NCBI GenBank assembly: GCA_028705785.1
Contig: JAQWCT010000036.1
Location: 1-14,222 of the forward strand
DNA length: 14,222 bases
Reading direction: 5' to 3'
Source of the DNA: Sulfurospirillaceae bacterium
GTDB taxonomy: Bacteria; Campylobacterota; Campylobacteria; Campylobacterales; Sulfurospirillaceae
Positions 1-7,545 of the stretch are shown here, one piece after another. Both the position numbers and the translations under genes were made by a program. Each line of letters starts with the position of its first letter. Position 1 is the stretch's first letter. The notes under the pieces are model-generated. The model was not told where the DNA came from. It saw only the letters and a list, made by a program, of their open reading frames with translations, and made no database searches.

Positions 1-32
1 GGTCGCGGGTTCGAGCCCCGTCCGCTGCGCCA
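1..32 (+). tRNA. 3' end of tRNA-Asp (partial, cut by window edge)
   Basis: A T-arm (stem GCGGG/CCCGT around TTCGAGC), the 3' acceptor strand CCGCTGC, discriminator G and an encoded CCA at 30-32 are visible. The block from GGTCGCGGGTTCGAG to the CCGTCCG region, and the G discriminator, match what I know of bacterial tRNA-Asp(GTC). The anticodon lies outside the window, so the identity is inferred. A T-rich run follows at 34-45. Confidence 0.75.
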
Positions 33-90
33 CTTTTTTATTTTTCCTCAGTATTGTGTTTTATATTTATTTTTAAAACTGTCTGAGTTT

Positions 91-166
91 GACTCGTTAG
101 CTCAGTCGGTAGAGCATCTCCCTTTTAAGGAGGTGGTCGATGGTTCGAATCCATCACGGGTCACCA
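91..166 (+). tRNA. tRNA-Lys (anticodon TTT)
   Basis: This is a full cloverleaf with encoded CCA. The acceptor strands GACTCGT and ACGGGTC pair with one G-T wobble. The D-arm carries AGCTCAGTCGGTAGAGC. The anticodon stem TCTCC/GGAGG encloses the loop CTTTTAA, giving anticodon TTT (codons AAA/AAG). The T-loop is TTCGAAT and the discriminator is A. It lies 58 bases after the upstream tRNA and 27 before the next, so the three probably form one transcript. Confidence 0.97.
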
Positions 167-193
167 TTGTCCTATTCTAACAAACACTTATGC

Positions 194-268
194 GACCCCA
201 TCGTCTAGTGGTTAGGACACCGCCCTCTCAAGGCGGGAACGGGGGTTCAAGTCCCCCTGGGGTCGCCA
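194..268 (+). tRNA. tRNA-Glu (anticodon CTC)
   Basis: This is a full cloverleaf with encoded CCA. The acceptor GACCCCA pairs perfectly with TGGGGTC. The D-arm GTCTAGTGGTTAGGAC is typical of tRNA-Glu, and the discriminator is G. The anticodon stem CCGCC/GGCGG encloses CTCTCAA, so the anticodon reads CTC (codon GAG) rather than the usual wobble-reading TTC. The T-stem GGGGG/CCCCC is perfect. The 3' end is only 10 bases from the stop codon of the convergent small gene, with a T-rich stretch between that may serve as terminator. Confidence 0.93.
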
Positions 269-278
269 ATTTCTTTTT

Positions 279-725
279 CTAAATTCTATTTCCTCTTTGG
301 TTAATTCCCTCATTTTCATAAATATCAATTTCTGATTTATATTCAGGATTCGTCTTTTTTAATGCCTCGTCCATAAATGCAATTAATTTGGCATCTGCAT
401 TCTTATGACTCGCTACTAGAAGAATAAAATTGAGATACATCTTGGCATTTTTAGGGGCTACCCCATTATTTTTCGCGGGAAATGGACAGTTTTTGGCTAC
501 TTCTAAAATGGCAGAAGTCAACTCATTTTTTGAGATGGTTCTTTTAGCAACAAGTTCTACCATCATCTCTATAGAAGCTTTTTTTTGCCGTTCCTCTTCT
601 TCTTTTTGATTTCTTATTTCTTTAATAATAACTGTTTTTTGAAGATTTGAGATAACGAAGAAAAGTGATATAAGGATAATAACAATCACCGATATAATAG
701 CAAATATAAGATACTCTTCTTGCAT
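279..725 (-). CDS. Small membrane-anchored protein of unknown function
   Basis: This is a 148-residue protein with no function I recognise. A hydrophobic helix at about residues 6-26 is followed by a charged Lys/Glu-rich stretch (about 33-50, coiled-coil-like) and a soluble C-terminal part of about 90 residues with one cysteine (in NCPFPAK). This suggests a single-pass inner-membrane protein with a cytoplasmic domain. I chose the ATG at 725 over the in-frame TTG one codon upstream, because AAAGG sits six bases before the ATG but only three before the TTG. It is read in the same direction as ccsBA, but a hairpin and an extended -10 element lie between them, so it probably has its own transcript. 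I recall a small membrane-protein gene next to ccsBA in C. jejuni too, but I cannot verify homology. Confidence 0.82.
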   Translation of the reverse strand: MQEEYLIFAIISVIVIILISLFFVISNLQKTVIIKEIRNQKEEEERQKKASIEMMVELVAKRTISKNELTSAILEVAKNCPFPAKNNGVAPKNAKMYLNFILLVASHKNADAKLIAFMDEALKKTNPEYKSEIDIYENEGINQRGNRI

Positions 726-748
726 CAAGGACCTTTAAATTTTTGCTT

Positions 749-757
749 ATTATAGCA
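749..757 (-). promoter_or_regulatory. Extended -10 promoter of the small membrane-protein gene
   Basis: On the minus strand this reads TGCTATAAT, a perfect TATAAT with the TGn extension. It lies 23 bases upstream of the chosen ATG, giving a leader of roughly 15-20 bases that includes the AAAGG ribosome-binding site. No convincing -35 box was seen, which is usual for extended -10 promoters. Confidence 0.65.
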
Positions 758-765
758 CAAGTTAA

Positions 766-790
766 AACAAGGGAGAAACTCCCCCTTGTT
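766..790 (-). terminator. Terminator hairpin after ccsBA
   Basis: AACAAGGGAG (766-775) pairs with CTCCCCCTTGTT (779-790) across a 3-base loop with a two-base bulge. On the minus strand the stem is followed by TTTTAAC. It lies seven bases beyond the ccsBA stop and just before the promoter of the next gene. The T-tract is short, so efficiency is uncertain. Confidence 0.6.
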
Positions 791-796
791 GGGTTG

Positions 797-3700
797 CTAC
801 AATGACTTACCCATATCCCTTTTAGGATATGCAAAAGCTATTGTTAAAGTAACAATAACAATTGTATAGTAAACAAATGATGGCACAGGGACAGGATCAC
901 CTGCTGCATATGAGTGCATTCCTGAGAGGTAAAAATTGACGCCAAAATAGGTCATAATGATAGAAGAAAATGCTATCGTTGATGCTACTGCAAAAGCAAA
1001 TGGCGAACTCAGCTTTGGTACAAATCTAAAGTGCACGATGGCTGCATAGATTAAAATCGAAACTAATGCCCATGTTTCTTTTGGGTCCCAACCCCAATAT
1101 CTACCCCACGACTCATTAGCCCAAACACCGCCTAAGAAATTACCAATAGTTAGTAAGCTCAATCCCAGTATCATTGCCATTTCATTGATACGAGTCGCTT
1201 CAATGATGTTGCGTTCTATCTCTATATTTCTTTTATCTGTGCTATTTGACTTTTTCAAAATAAACAATATTAAAGTAAAAAATCCAAGCAGTGCGCACAA
1301 TCCCAAAAATCCATAACTCGCTGTAATGACAGATACATGAATGTTCAGCCAATAGGACTTGAGTACAGGTACTAGATTGGTAATTTGAGGGTCCATCCAG
1401 CTTAAATGTGCTACAAAAAGCGTTACACCACTAAGGATAGAAGTGAGTGCCAAAGAGACAATAGACTGCCTAGAAAAGAAAATACCAGAGAGTGCAATGG
1501 CCCAAGCGATATAGATCATCGACTCATAGCCATCACTCCAAGGAGCATGTGTTGAGATATACCATCGTAGCCCTAATCCTCCAGTATGCACTAAAAAGGC
1601 TACAAAATTAATACCCAATACTATTTTAGTCACAAGGGTAATGCGCAAGTTTGGCTTAACCATCTTTGCAAAGATAAACATGAGCAATACTAATCCACTT
1701 AAAAGGTAAAATGGCACAAGTCTTTGAAAAATTTTTGCGTGATTGAAAAACATTTCTGCTTTGATGCGACTAACACTTGGAATAATATCTGAACCAAATT
1801 GCTCTTGATATGATTTTAGCTTATCAATGCCCCTATTGGCATTACTCCAATCTCCTTTTTCTAATCCCTCACCAATGGATTCAAAATATCCACCCAAAAG
1901 TGCCTTAACCTCATCTCCTTCTTGCTTAGAAAAAGTCATTACCGCTTCTTGTGGAGCAAACCATTTTTTGCCAATATCATTTTGCTTAGGTATCATTTTA
2001 AAAATTTCACCCGTATAAACCATATAACAAATATTCACTCGCTCATCCACCTTGATAACATCTTTATCAAATTGATCTCGTAATGCAGGTTTTTTACGAT
2101 TGGCTTCTTCTGAATACTTGGTTAATTTAAACGCATGATTTCCCTCTTTTTCAAAAAAATCATTAAAAGAAGCATACTTTTGATCAGGCGAGAGACCAAT
2201 GATTTTTTTGAGTTCTGGGTGGAAAACTTTAATGATAGGTTGTGTTTGCCATTCAGCAGGAGAGCTCATCATGCCAAGAGCAACTTGGTTATCACTTAAA
2301 CCTTTAAAGTTTGTTCCGCCGTAAACCTTGTTAAGAAGTTCTGTGGAAATCGTATCGATAGGTTTTATCCTACCGTCGACACTTTGTACCAAAAGCTCTC
2401 CAAATTTATCGGCATGTTTTCTATCGTACTGCTTTAAAAAATCAAGATATTCCTCAGTCGTATACGCATGGAGCGTTGTTGTTCCAAGCATTCCTGATAG
2501 CAATAAAAATGAGACCATCAAAGATTTTATTTTATTCATATCTTTTTGTATCATACTTGAGAGCTTACGAAATCTACTTTTTGGATTGATGAGATTAAAA
2601 AACAACCCGACGCCAAGGAGTAAATATCCAAAGTAGGTTGGCCATTTACCTGGGTCATTATTGACAGATAAGATAGTTCCCTTTTCGTCTTTATCATATG
2701 AGGTTTGAAAAAATCTAAAGCCTCTGTAGTCTAAAACATGATTCATATAAATCCTAAAAGGTCTATTGATACTGTTTTCTTCATCCACAACTTCTACTTC
2801 ACTTGCATATGACATGGGAGACATTGAACCTGCGTAGCGGTCAAGTTGAAACTCATGTAGTTTGATGTAAAAAGGTATCGTAAAGATGCGTGATCCCCAC
2901 TCAAATTTAAAGGGAATCCCCCCAATCATCTCTTGCGCCACCAATCCCTTAGAACCTTTTCCTTGCCCAAATAGACTAATTTCTTTTTTCTCACCTTTAA
3001 ATTCAACATCAATCAAAACGGCTTTATTGCTTTGTGCTTTCATCATAGGTGTCTTATCGTTAATAACTTTTTCTATACCCTTAAGACCTATATAGCGAGG
3101 CGCAAAATTAACATTCCCTATCGTATAAAGTTGACCAGATGTGAATTCTTGTTTGGCACTTGGTTCAAATTCACCTCGTTTATTTTCTGCCATTTTAAAC
3201 CATGAAAGCTTTTGCGTTGAATAGATAAAAAACTTTCCATTTTCAAGTGTCATAGCTACTTCTTGTTTCTCACTGACGGGCGATTTTGCATTGAATGAAA
3301 AAATGTATTCACTTGTTTCATACACTTCACCCTCTTTAAGCGTCACATTTTCACTCTCACCATATCCACTTAACATCATAGAGATAATCGGTACACCATT
3401 GGCATCATCCACTACTTTTTTCGTAGCATTAGGGATAAATTCTTTAAATTTTATCTGCGCTTTTTCACCACCAACATCAAGGGTAAAGTCAAAGCCATTA
3501 CCACCAAGATGAGATATCAATTGCTTATGTGCGTAAGAGTAAGACTTACCCTCTTTAAGCGCACTGGCTTGAATAAATGAATCACCCGACATAACGCGGT
3601 TTTCTTTCATTCCTTCCCTTACATGTAAAGTCCCCTCAAATCCAATATAACGCGTTACACCAGAACCTATAAGAATAAAAATGAAACTCAAATGAAATAA

Positions 3701-3937
3701 AAATGAAGGAAGTTTGTCAAGTTTGTACATTTTAAATTTGAAGATGTTGTTAATGAGTATAATGACGAGTAGTATTTGAATCCACTCAAACCACCACGAA
3801 GTATAAACGACTGCCCAACTGGTTTCAACGCCAAAATCATTCTCAATAAAAGTAGCAACCCCACTCGATAATCCGAAAAGCAATAGCAATATAATCGCCG
3901 ATTTAATCGACAAAAACTGCCTCAATACCAAATCCAT
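797..3937 (-). CDS. ccsBA: Fused cytochrome c biogenesis protein CcsBA (System II heme exporter/ligase)
   Basis: This 1046-residue protein fuses CcsB/ResB and CcsA. In System II it carries heme across the inner membrane and attaches it to CXXCH motifs of apocytochromes c outside. The N-terminal ResB part has membrane helices near 13-30, 52-67, 78-96 and 434-450. His82 in the third helix corresponds to the known intramembrane heme-handling His. A large periplasmic domain covers about 97-430. The C-terminal CcsA part has several helices, with His784 in a helix, His867 and His1008 flanking the WWD domain, and the signature WGRYWGWDPKETW at 944-956. All expected histidines are present and the frame is intact. 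The start has an upstream AGGGAG. The length is near the upper range I recall for fused epsilonproteobacterial versions. An extra helix (about 470-488) plus a periplasmic segment to about 735 separates the two halves. It lies downstream of the liv operon, behind a hairpin. A specialised paralogue such as NrfI cannot be excluded. Confidence 0.96.
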   Translation of the reverse strand: MDLVLRQFLSIKSAIILLLLFGLSSGVATFIENDFGVETSWAVVYTSWWFEWIQILLVIILINNIFKFKMYKLDKLPSFLFHLSFIFILIGSGVTRYIGFEGTLHVREGMKENRVMSGDSFIQASALKEGKSYSYAHKQLISHLGGNGFDFTLDVGGEKAQIKFKEFIPNATKKVVDDANGVPIISMMLSGYGESENVTLKEGEVYETSEYIFSFNAKSPVSEKQEVAMTLENGKFFIYSTQKLSWFKMAENKRGEFEPSAKQEFTSGQLYTIGNVNFAPRYIGLKGIEKVINDKTPMMKAQSNKAVLIDVEFKGEKKEISLFGQGKGSKGLVAQEMIGGIPFKFEWGSRIFTIPFYIKLHEFQLDRYAGSMSPMSYASEVEVVDEENSINRPFRIYMNHVLDYRGFRFFQTSYDKDEKGTILSVNNDPGKWPTYFGYLLLGVGLFFNLINPKSRFRKLSSMIQKDMNKIKSLMVSFLLLSGMLGTTTLHAYTTEEYLDFLKQYDRKHADKFGELLVQSVDGRIKPIDTISTELLNKVYGGTNFKGLSDNQVALGMMSSPAEWQTQPIIKVFHPELKKIIGLSPDQKYASFNDFFEKEGNHAFKLTKYSEEANRKKPALRDQFDKDVIKVDERVNICYMVYTGEIFKMIPKQNDIGKKWFAPQEAVMTFSKQEGDEVKALLGGYFESIGEGLEKGDWSNANRGIDKLKSYQEQFGSDIIPSVSRIKAEMFFNHAKIFQRLVPFYLLSGLVLLMFIFAKMVKPNLRITLVTKIVLGINFVAFLVHTGGLGLRWYISTHAPWSDGYESMIYIAWAIALSGIFFSRQSIVSLALTSILSGVTLFVAHLSWMDPQITNLVPVLKSYWLNIHVSVITASYGFLGLCALLGFFTLILFILKKSNSTDKRNIEIERNIIEATRINEMAMILGLSLLTIGNFLGGVWANESWGRYWGWDPKETWALVSILIYAAIVHFRFVPKLSSPFAFAVASTIAFSSIIMTYFGVNFYLSGMHSYAAGDPVPVPSFVYYTIVIVTLTIAFAYPKRDMGKSL
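3619..3628. repeat. Palindrome TTACATGTAA, copy inside ccsBA
   Basis: This perfect copy lies in coding sequence. On the minus strand it spans the Leu-His-Val codons of TLHVRE (residues 103-108). It may be chance and is the only perfect copy outside an intergenic gap. Confidence 0.75.
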
Positions 3938-4011
3938 AACACTCCCTTTAGTCTAACTTTTGGTTATGGTATCTTTTTAGAGTAAATAATTTATAAATCA
4001 TTAAAGAAGGA

Positions 4012-4035
4012 TAGGCTTTCTTATCAAAAAGCCTA
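4012..4035 (-). terminator. Hairpin after livF, probable terminator of the liv operon
   Basis: TAGGCTTT (4012-4019) pairs perfectly with AAAGCCTA (4028-4035) across an 8-base loop. On the minus strand it is followed by the pyrimidine-rich TCCTTCTTT. It lies about 20 bases past the livF stop, in the 117-base gap before ccsBA. A near-copy of the window's palindrome (TACATGTAA, 4034-4042) abuts it. Confidence 0.55.
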
Positions 4036-4054
4036 CATGTAAAGGAGTTTTTTC

Positions 4055-4750
4055 TCATCCACCAAGATATTTTTTGCGTATGGTATCATCCCCTATCATT
4101 TCTGAGGCAATGCCATGCATGACGATTTTACCATTTTCTAAAACATAGGCTTTATCTGATATTTTGAGTGCGGCAAAGGCATTTTGCTCAACTAAAAGGA
4201 TGGTAATGCCCTCTTCCCTCAAACGCAAAATCGTTTCAAAAACTTCACCTACGATTTTTGGTGCAAGTCCAAGACTAGGTTCGTCTAGCATCAAAAGCTT
4301 TGGTTCACCCATCAATGCCCTTGAAATCGCCAGCATTTGTTGTTCTCCACCACTGAGCGTGCCCGCCATCTGGTATCGTTTATCTTTGATGCGAGGAAAA
4401 ATACCATACATAGTCTCTTTAAGATGCTCATAATTTTCATCATTGTTAAAAGCCCCCATGCGAAGATTTTCTTCGACTGTGAGATTGATAAATATTTTTC
4501 GACCCTCAGGCACTAAAGAGAGTCCATGTTGTACTAAAGTATGCGTTTTATGATTGCGCGTGTCATAGCCTAAAAAGTTGATATCTCCACTTTTCTTGAC
4601 ACTATTCAATAATGCCTTAAGCGTAGAGCTTTTACCCGCACCATTTGAGCCAATCAAAGAGATAATCTCGCCCTCTTTAACCTCAAAATCAATCCCTTTA
4701 ACCGCCTCAATCAATCCATAATAAACATGCAAATTTTTAACACTAATCAT
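4055..4750 (-). CDS. livF: Branched-chain amino acid ABC transporter ATPase LivF
   Basis: This 231-residue ABC ATPase is one of the two nucleotide-binding subunits powering the LivHM permease from the cytoplasmic face. Walker A is GSNGAGKS (34-41), the ABC signature is LSGGE (133-137), and Walker B is LLMLDE (153-158). The switch position reads VEQN (Q190) instead of the usual His; from memory this is normal for the LivF branch and separates it from LivG. The length is normal for the family. The start ATG overlaps the last 8 bases of livG, so translation is probably coupled; a GGGGGA lies 8 bases upstream. It is the last gene of the livHMGF block and is followed by a hairpin. Confidence 0.96.
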   Translation of the reverse strand: MISVKNLHVYYGLIEAVKGIDFEVKEGEIISLIGSNGAGKSSTLKALLNSVKKSGDINFLGYDTRNHKTHTLVQHGLSLVPEGRKIFINLTVEENLRMGAFNNDENYEHLKETMYGIFPRIKDKRYQMAGTLSGGEQQMLAISRALMGEPKLLMLDEPSLGLAPKIVGEVFETILRLREEGITILLVEQNAFAALKISDKAYVLENGKIVMHGIASEMIGDDTIRKKYLGG

Positions 4751-5510
4751 TGTGAAAATCCCCCAAATACGCTGTTATAACTTCTTTGTCTTGTATAGCA
4801 TCACTTGGAGTTCCCTCAAATATGGTCTTTCCGTAGTCTAAAACTAACACTTTATCGCAAAGCTGATTAACAAATTTCATGTCATGCTCTATCAAAAGTA
4901 CTGTCAAATCAAAATCATTTCTCGCTTTTTTGATGATCTGCCCTAGCTCTTCAGTTTCAGAAGGATTCATACCTGCAGCTGGTTCATCTAAGAGTAATAA
5001 TTCTGGATTGGTTGCAAGTGCTCTGGCTATTTCTACTTTTCTTTGCTGTCCATAGCTTAAATCTGTTGCTTTTTCATGCGCAAATTTACTCATCCCAAAA
5101 TAATCTAAAATCTCCATTGAACGATTTTTGATGCGTTTTTCTTCGCTGATAAACCTTGGAAATCGTACAATAGACTCAAAAAAACTATATCGTGCTTGAA
5201 AGTCAAAACCAATGAGGACATTATCTAAAACACTCATGCTCGAAAAAAGTCTGATATTTTGAAAAGTTCTTGCGATTCCTTTGCGTACGATTTGGTGAGG
5301 TTTTAGTCCTGTTAAACTTTCATTTCTAAATAGTACTTGACCCTTTGTAGGCTCGTAATTTCCGGTAATGATGTTAAACATCGTCGTCTTTCCCGCACCA
5401 TTTGGACCAATTAGTCCAAATATCTCTTTAGGCTGTACGCTAAAGGATGTCTCTTTGATGGCAGTCACACCGCCAAAATTTTTAGTGACATTGTCAATTT
5501 TAAGTATCAT
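4743..5510 (-). CDS. livG: Branched-chain amino acid ABC transporter ATPase LivG
   Basis: This 255-residue ATPase is the partner of LivF. Walker A is GPNGAGKT (35-42), the signature is LSYGQ (151-155), Walker B is LLLLDE (171-176), and the switch His is H209 in LLIEHDM. All motifs are intact, so it should be catalytically active. The GMNPSE segment after Walker B and the long helical insert around 100-130 (FDFQARYSF onward) are typical of LivG. The ATG overlaps the livM stop as ATGA (5507-5510), and its own end overlaps livF by 8 bases. This is the tight coupling expected of subunits made in fixed proportion. Confidence 0.96.
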   Translation of the reverse strand: MILKIDNVTKNFGGVTAIKETSFSVQPKEIFGLIGPNGAGKTTMFNIITGNYEPTKGQVLFRNESLTGLKPHQIVRKGIARTFQNIRLFSSMSVLDNVLIGFDFQARYSFFESIVRFPRFISEEKRIKNRSMEILDYFGMSKFAHEKATDLSYGQQRKVEIARALATNPELLLLDEPAAGMNPSETEELGQIIKKARNDFDLTVLLIEHDMKFVNQLCDKVLVLDYGKTIFEGTPSDAIQDKEVITAYLGDFHND

Positions 5511-6544
5511 TTGCCACCCTTTTTGCCAAATTTAAAAAGGTCACGAAGCTCTCTTTTTCCCATGATCCCCTCTCGTGCAAATAGCATGATAAGGATGAGA
5601 AGAAGGGAGAAAACAACCATCCTCATACCGGGCATCGCTGTTGTTTCATGACCAAAAATATTCATTGGCTCATCCAAAAATCGCATCCATTCACTACCGC
5701 CTATGACAAGGACTGTTCCAATAATTGCCCCTGTCGTACTTCCAAGTCCACCTAAAACGATGATGATAAGGAGTTGGAAAGTAAAGAAAAAGTCAAAGAG
5801 GTCTGGTGAAATACTGGTTAATAATGCAGCCAATAAACCTCCCCCAACACCTTCAAAAAAAGCACTCGTACAAAAGGCTAGCGTTTTGGCTTTAAAGGTG
5901 TTGACACCCATTGCCGTTGCAGCATCTTCATCATCTCGTACTGCTTTCATAGCACGGCCAAATTTTGAATTAACGATGTTTAGCACTGAGATAACAGCGA
6001 TAATGGCGATACCGCCCGTCCAATATAAATTGGAAAACTCTGGGATATCATTCATGCCTAAAGAGCCGTTAGTTACTTCAGGATTATTAATCGCCAAAAT
6101 TTTAATGATAAAACCAAATCCAAGTGTCACGATTGCAAGGTAATCACCTCTGACTCTAAAAACTGGTGCGGCAAGTGTAAATGCTAAAAGAGCTGAGAAA
6201 AAGCCAGCGAGCAACAAAGCTGTAACGAAATTGGCGTGTAAAGTTAAGACAAACGGATAAGGATCGACAATCGCGTATTGATACATTTTCGCTTCTGGGG
6301 TTACGAGTAAAAGTGCAGTGACATAAGCACCAACAGCTACAAAGCCATTAGGCTCAAGTGAAAACTGACCTGTCACACCGTTGATAAGATTGTAACTGAC
6401 AGCTAAGATAATGAAAATAGCGATGTTATTTAAAATCCGTATCGTGTATTCGTCAAAATGTCCGCTGGCGAACCAGATAAACCACAACGCTGTTGCTACA
6501 ATTGCAAGATTGATCCATTGATCTTTTTTGATTGATATTTCCAT
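5507..6544 (-). CDS. livM: Branched-chain amino acid ABC transporter permease LivM
   Basis: This 345-residue polytopic inner-membrane permease forms the translocation pore with LivH. Family segments include NGVTGQFSLEPNGFVAVGAY near the N-terminal helices, AVRDDEDAATAMGVN in the cytoplasmic loop that docks the ATPase (EAA-like), and LGGLGSTTGAIIGTV towards the end. I placed the start at ATG 6544, whose upstream AGTAGG is 7 bases away and which follows the livH stop by one base. A longer in-frame reading from a TTG at 6571 would overlap livH by 26 bases and has no better ribosome-binding site. The ending is Lys/Gly-rich and cytoplasmic. Confidence 0.94.
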   Translation of the reverse strand: MEISIKKDQWINLAIVATALWFIWFASGHFDEYTIRILNNIAIFIILAVSYNLINGVTGQFSLEPNGFVAVGAYVTALLLVTPEAKMYQYAIVDPYPFVLTLHANFVTALLLAGFFSALLAFTLAAPVFRVRGDYLAIVTLGFGFIIKILAINNPEVTNGSLGMNDIPEFSNLYWTGGIAIIAVISVLNIVNSKFGRAMKAVRDDEDAATAMGVNTFKAKTLAFCTSAFFEGVGGGLLAALLTSISPDLFDFFFTFQLLIIIVLGGLGSTTGAIIGTVLVIGGSEWMRFLDEPMNIFGHETTAMPGMRMVVFSLLLILIMLFAREGIMGKRELRDLFKFGKKGGK

Positions 6545-6545
6545 C

Positions 6546-7442
6546 TTAAAACCTACTCTTTTCAAAATCAATGCCCAAAATTCCCGTAGGCTTAAACAAA
6601 AGTATCAAAATCAAAAAGATGAAAGCAAAAGCATCTTTGTAACCACCAAGTTCTGGAAAGAAGGCGACGACCACCACTTCGGTAAATCCGATAATAAGTC
6701 CTCCAAGAACAGCACCACCCACACTTCCGATACCACCAACCACAGCGGCTGCAAAAGCTTTAAGCCCGACAAGAACACCCATCATCGGTTCAACGGAAGG
6801 GTAATTAACTGCCCAAAATATACCACCTACTGCCGCAAGTGCTGAACCTATCCCAAAAACCATCGTAATGATTCGATTGGCATCAATACCCATGAGATTG
6901 ACTGTGCCTACATCAAAAGCAAGTGCGCGAATCGCCATGCCATACTTAGTTTTAAAAAGCACCCATAAGATAACAACGAGTAAAACAGCAGTAATAACGG
7001 GAACTAAAATAGCAGAAACTGGCATCGTAAGCCCAAAAAGTTCAACCATTTCTTCCATATAGGGAGGGACGGGGAAAGCTCGGGGAATACCACCAAAAAA
7101 GACATTAAATGCGTTTTCCAAAAAGAAACTCACACCAATCGCGGTGATTAAAAGCGATATTTTAGGCGCGCTTCGAAGCGGTCTGTAAGCGATTTTATCA
7201 CTTATCATACCAAGAGCGGCTGAGCCTGCGATGGAAAGTAAAACAGCGGCACCAAAGGGAAGTCCAAGGACAGCGATACCAAAATAACCCAAAAATCCAC
7301 CCACCATCATAATATCGCCATGGGCAAAATTGATAAGTCGCAAAACACCATAAACCATCGTATAACCGATAGCGATGAGAGCATACATACTGCCAAGGCT
7401 AAAGCCATTGACCATCTGTTGCATAAAAATTGTCACATCCAA
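6546..7442 (-). CDS. livH: Branched-chain amino acid ABC transporter permease LivH
   Basis: This is the 298-residue permease partner of LivM. It shows the LivH hallmarks NGFSLGSMYALIAIGYTMVY at the N-terminus, LRLINFAHGDIMM, the coupling-loop segment AFDVGTVNLMGIDANRI, and GGIGSVGGAVLGGL. The start chosen is TTG at 7442, giving MDVTIFMQQM. A clear AGGAGA lies six bases before it, whereas the upstream in-frame ATG at 7460 has no ribosome-binding site and would place AGGAGA inside the coding region. A start at 7460 would add six residues. A hairpin and a near-consensus promoter lie between livJ and this gene, so livHMGF can be transcribed separately from livJ. Confidence 0.93.
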   Translation of the reverse strand: MDVTIFMQQMVNGFSLGSMYALIAIGYTMVYGVLRLINFAHGDIMMVGGFLGYFGIAVLGLPFGAAVLLSIAGSAALGMISDKIAYRPLRSAPKISLLITAIGVSFFLENAFNVFFGGIPRAFPVPPYMEEMVELFGLTMPVSAILVPVITAVLLVVILWVLFKTKYGMAIRALAFDVGTVNLMGIDANRIITMVFGIGSALAAVGGIFWAVNYPSVEPMMGVLVGLKAFAAAVVGGIGSVGGAVLGGLIIGFTEVVVVAFFPELGGYKDAFAFIFLILILLFKPTGILGIDFEKSRF

Positions 7443-7495
7443 ATAGATTCTCCTAAACATTGTTTCATAAGACTAATAACGCTGAAGTTACTACT

Positions 7496-7524
7496 ATTAT
7501 AAAACCAACCATCCTTACATGTAA
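7496..7524 (-). promoter_or_regulatory. Sigma70-like promoter for livHMGF, embedded in the livJ terminator
   Basis: On the minus strand TTTACA (7524-7519) is separated by exactly 17 bases from a perfect TATAAT (7501-7496), one mismatch from the full consensus. Transcription would begin near 7489, about 47 bases before the livH TTG start. The -35 box lies inside the hairpin and within the palindrome at 7514-7523. Confidence 0.7.
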
Positions 7525-7533
7525 AGATGGTTG
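7504..7533 (-). terminator. Long hairpin between livJ and livH (terminator/attenuator)
   Basis: CCAACCATC (7504-7512) pairs with GATGGTTGG (7525-7533). After one C-A mismatch the stem continues through the self-complementary TTACATGTAA (7514-7523), so the 30-base segment is almost fully palindromic. On the minus strand it is followed by TTTTATAATAG. It begins 12 bases after the livJ stop. It fits an intrinsic terminator that lets abundant binding-protein mRNA exceed that of the permease genes. Confidence 0.8.
7514..7523. repeat. Palindrome TTACATGTAA, copy between livJ and livH
   Basis: This perfect 10-base palindrome forms the apex of the livJ terminator hairpin and overlaps the -35 box of the livHMGF promoter. 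Confidence 0.85.
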
Positions 7534-7545
7534 GGATAGAGAAGA

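Noticed and set aside
622..834. Leftward 70-codon open frame overlapping the small gene and ccsBA end
   Set aside because: It runs through the terminator hairpin and promoter and is out of frame with both real genes. It is a shadow frame.
3938..4011. Promoter for ccsBA
   Set aside because: TATAAA (3990-3995) is the only -10-like string. It lies in the palindromic ATTTATAAAT and lacks a -35, which is too weak to list.
5703..6143. Rightward 146-codon open frame inside livM
   Set aside because: It is antisense to conserved livM, with Pro/Lys-rich composition typical of a shadow frame, and there is no independent support.
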